From Parcubacteria group bacterium Athens0714_16 (GTDB taxonomy: Bacteria > Patescibacteriota > Minisyncoccia > Phycocordibacterales > 21-14-all-36-13), in assembly GCA_007376805.1 (NCBI GenBank), contig VMGX01000010.1, positions 1 to 32,796 on the forward strand: DNA of 32,796 nucleotides. The letters run 5' to 3'. Shown here piece by piece: positions 31,104 through 32,796 of the stretch (its first letter is position 1; the number at the start of each line of letters is the position of its first letter). A program made the position numbers and the translations under genes. Below the pieces are notes generated by a model. It worked only from the letters and a program-made list of their open reading frames with translations. It searched no databases and was not told the DNA's origin.

Positions 31104-32297
31104 TCATAACCTCAAATTTCCTTCAGCTCGCAATTCTAACGGATTGCGAGTTTTTTTATTTGAAATAAATCTAAAATATCCGGCGATTCCTATCATCACG
31201 GCGTTATCTGTTGAAAGAGAATTTTCTGGCAACATTAATTTTATATTTTGTTTATCTGCAAGTTTTGTAAATTCTTGTCTAATTTGTTTGTTTGCAACAA
31301 CACCTCCGCCAATTATTAAAGTTTTAGCATTATATTTTTGCAATGCTTTTTTTGTTTTTGAAATAAGAACATCCACAACCGCGTCTTCAAATTCTCTAGC
31401 AATTTCTTTTTTAATCTCGTCTGTTATTTCCGGTAATTTTTTTATTTTATAAAGTACTGAAGTTTTTAATCCAGAAAATGAAAAATCAAAGCCATCTGTA
31501 CTTATCATCGGCCTTGGCAAACTCCATTTATTTTCGTAATTTTTATTTCTAGTTTCTTCTGCAAGTTTTGATATTTCTGGACCGCCGGGATAGGGAAGTC
31601 CGAGCATTCTCGCGACCTTATCAAACGCCTCGCCAACGGCATCGTCTCTCGTTTGTCCTATAATTTCATAATCAAGCCAATCTTTAATCAAGACCAATTC
31701 TGTATGTCCGCCACTTATTAATAATGAAATCATTGGAAATTGGAAACCTGCCCGTTCCGCAGGCGGGTTAGAAATTAAAAATTCTTTTTTTTCGCGCATA
31801 AGCACAGAAAAAATGTGTCCTTCCATATGATTTACCGGTGTTAAAGGTTTGTTCCACGCAATCGAAAGTGCTTTTGCAAAATTAAGACCAACCCAAAGTG
31901 CAGGTTCAAGTCCCGGGCCATAAGTTACAGCGACTGTGTCAACATTAGGAATTTCAATTTTTAATAATAGCTCTTTTAATTTTTCAAAAAGTCCTGACTC
32001 TTTTTCTAAAATTTTTTCAATTTCTTTTATTTTTTCATCACTTATTTTACTTGGAGGCCGAGCCTCCAAGTAAAGAGAAGATTGTTTAAGTGTATTTTCT
32101 AAAAGTGGAACTAAGTTTTTTGCATGTTCGCGTTTTGCAAGAGAAGGGAATACACCACCATATTCTTTATGTATTTCAATTTGAGACAGCAATGAATTTC
32201 CAAGTATTTTAAAACTAGGATTTTCAAAGCCACCATTACACTCAATAATCGCAACGGCGGTTTCATCACAACTGGTTTCTATACTTAATATTTTCAT
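31104..32297 (-). CDS. tsaD: tRNA threonylcarbamoyladenosine transferase TsaD
   Basis: 397 residues against ~340 usually. MKILSIETSCDETAVAIIE, HKEYGGVFPSLAKREH, GPGLEPALWVGLNFAKAL, the metal-binding NHMEGH, ISGGHTELVLI, GEAFDKVARMLGLPYPGGP and GGVVANKQIR are the family blocks. It completes t6A37 on ANN-reading tRNAs. The extra length comes partly from two in-frame palindromes (residues 75-84 and ~177-185) and a Lys/Glu-rich stretch after the first. The last codons overlap the terminator of the convergent gene. Confidence 0.95.
   Translation of the reverse strand: MKILSIETSCDETAVAIIECNGGFENPSFKILGNSLLSQIEIHKEYGGVFPSLAKREHAKNLVPLLENTLKQSSLYLEARPPSKISDEKIKEIEKILEKESGLFEKLKELLLKIEIPNVDTVAVTYGPGLEPALWVGLNFAKALSIAWNKPLTPVNHMEGHIFSVLMREKKEFLISNPPAERAGFQFPMISLLISGGHTELVLIKDWLDYEIIGQTRDDAVGEAFDKVARMLGLPYPGGPEISKLAEETRNKNYENKWSLPRPMISTDGFDFSFSGLKTSVLYKIKKLPEITDEIKKEIAREFEDAVVDVLISKTKKALQKYNAKTLIIGGGVVANKQIRQEFTKLADKQNIKLMLPENSLSTDNAVMIGIAGYFRFISNKKTRNPLELRAEGNLRL
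31127..31157 (+). terminator. Intrinsic terminator inside the 3' end of tsaD
   Basis: CTCGCAAT/ATTGCGAG with an 8-nt loop, followed by seven T. It ends the plus-strand unknown gene while coding for TsaD's C-terminal residues (around RNPLELR). Confidence 0.8.
31745..31769. repeat. Second palindromic element inside tsaD
   Basis: AACC.GCC with GGC.GGTT, and nested CCTGC/GCAGG (31747-31763). GC-rich. It encodes NPPAERAGF between the metal-site helix and the SGGHT strand. Confidence 0.65.
32046..32074. repeat. First palindromic element inside tsaD
   Basis: 13-bp arms TTTACTTGGAGGC and GCCTCCAAGTAAA around CGA. It encodes residues 75-84 (LYLEARPPSK). The sequence is nearly that of the intergenic palindrome at 2579-2601. 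Confidence 0.8.
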
Positions 32298-32397
32298 GCT
32301 CCCATTCTACATTTTTAATTACAAAATCCAAATTTTATCATTTTCAAAAACTTCATTATTTTTCTAAAATGAACACACTTCTTATTTTTATTTGACA

Positions 32398-32727
32398 ATG
32401 ATTGTAATGTCATTTTGGGAGGCGCTTTCTATTTATGCCGAAATGGTTATTGCAAGAAGTAATTCAATTGCTTCACAACCTTTCTTACAAATATTTTCTA
32501 AGATGTTTTTAATGATCACTTTAGCTGGTGGGTTTTTGCTTGCTGGATATATGCTTGGTTTTAAATCTTTCAAAAATATTTGGATTGTTAGTGCCATTTC
32601 AATAACATCAATTTTGATAGTTGAACCAATTCTTGCCTGGACAATTTTTCAACAAATGCCCACAACTGGCGCGATGATTGGTTTTGCGCTTGGTGCTATT
32701 GGATTATTTATTTCAATATTTTTTTAA
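32398..32727 (+). CDS. Small multi-helix membrane protein
   Basis: About 109 residues with four hydrophobic segments (for example MFLMITLAGGFLLAGYMLG and SAISITSILIVEPILAWTIF). It contains EMVIARSNSIASQPFLQ at the start. It resembles small EamA/SMR-like or DUF-type membrane proteins, but I cannot assign a family. ATG 32398 or 32407 are both possible; the TTG at 32392 is part of a TTGACA and less likely. Confidence 0.6.
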   Translation: MIVMSFWEALSIYAEMVIARSNSIASQPFLQIFSKMFLMITLAGGFLLAGYMLGFKSFKNIWIVSAISITSILIVEPILAWTIFQQMPTTGAMIGFALGAIGLFISIFF

Positions 32728-32737
32728 GCTCATTTTG

Positions 32738-32796
32738 TGCGCGTATCTGGACTTGAACCAGAGGCCTCTACAATGTCAATGTAACGCTCTAACCAC
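32738..32796 (-). tRNA. tRNA-Val (anticodon GAC), cut by the window end
   Basis: Read on the minus strand: D-arm GTGGTTAGAGC, anticodon loop TTGACAT on TTACA/TGTAG, T-arm TCTGG/CCAGA with TTCAAGT, and the 3' acceptor strand TACGCGC plus discriminator A (32738). The 5' acceptor strand lies outside the window. Confidence 0.9.

Overview
The window is an AT-rich bacterial chromosome segment with short intergenic gaps, standard stop codons (TGA ends lepA) and few Shine-Dalgarno sites. The gene set points to a Candidate Phyla Radiation (Patescibacteria, Parcubacteria-like) genome. It includes RNase J with a long disordered N-terminus, an N-terminally extended GroES, LemA plus a TPM-domain protein, an adenosylcobalamin-type ribonucleotide reductase, a short valyl-tRNA synthetase, an FtsB-like protein and a PrsW protease. 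This assignment is an inference from gene content, not from a marker-gene tree.

Layout. Bases 1-2.7 kb look accessory: the 3' part of a phage-like surface or tail protein with six propeller-type repeats, a family 2 glycosyltransferase, a small methyltransferase and a broken ORF with a G9 run. 2.7-8.7 kb (minus strand) holds an MFS transporter, a GIY-YIG endonuclease bracketed by 16-bp inverted repeats, RNase J, an oligopeptide-type binding protein and secG. 8.8-12.5 kb (plus) holds groES-groEL and lemA with a frameshifted TPM gene. 12.6-15 kb holds a HEPN-like gene, tRNA-Ser, a PGPGW-type membrane protein, a leader with attenuator features before tRNA-His, and a strongly SD-led unknown gene. 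15-18.4 kb holds the class II ribonucleotide reductase and, convergent to it, an enlarged RNase P RNA. 18.5-25.1 kb holds an O-antigen-ligase/TPR protein, murJ, lepA, a 33-codon membrane peptide and an ftsB-like gene. 25.1-27 kb holds tRNA-Gly, a glutaredoxin, an ArsR-type regulator, tRNA-Arg, a small membrane protein and tRNA-Phe. 27-32.8 kb holds hsp20, prsW, valS, an unknown SD-led gene, tsaD, a small membrane protein and a cut-off tRNA-Val.

How the genes work together. Most are housekeeping: protein folding (GroES/EL, Hsp20), envelope building and division (MurJ, the O-antigen-ligase-like protein, the FtsB-like protein, SecG), translation and tRNA maturation (LepA, ValS, TsaD, rnpB, six tRNAs), RNA decay (RNase J) and dNTP synthesis (ribonucleotide reductase, with a glutaredoxin as possible reductant).

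The most unusual signal is the density of perfect or near-perfect palindromes. They lie (i) in frame inside rnj, valS and tsaD (twice), (ii) inside rnpB as two 104-nt elements whose 48-nt cores are inverted relative to each other, (iii) at 3' ends of groEL, nrdJ, murJ and lepA with the stop codon in the upstream arm, and (iv) next to tRNA-Gly, tRNA-Arg and tRNA-Phe together with duplicated tRNA ends. Several families share cores. Together they resemble a non-autonomous palindromic element system, comparable in concept to Rickettsia palindromic elements. No transposase or RAYT-like gene that could move them is present in the window.
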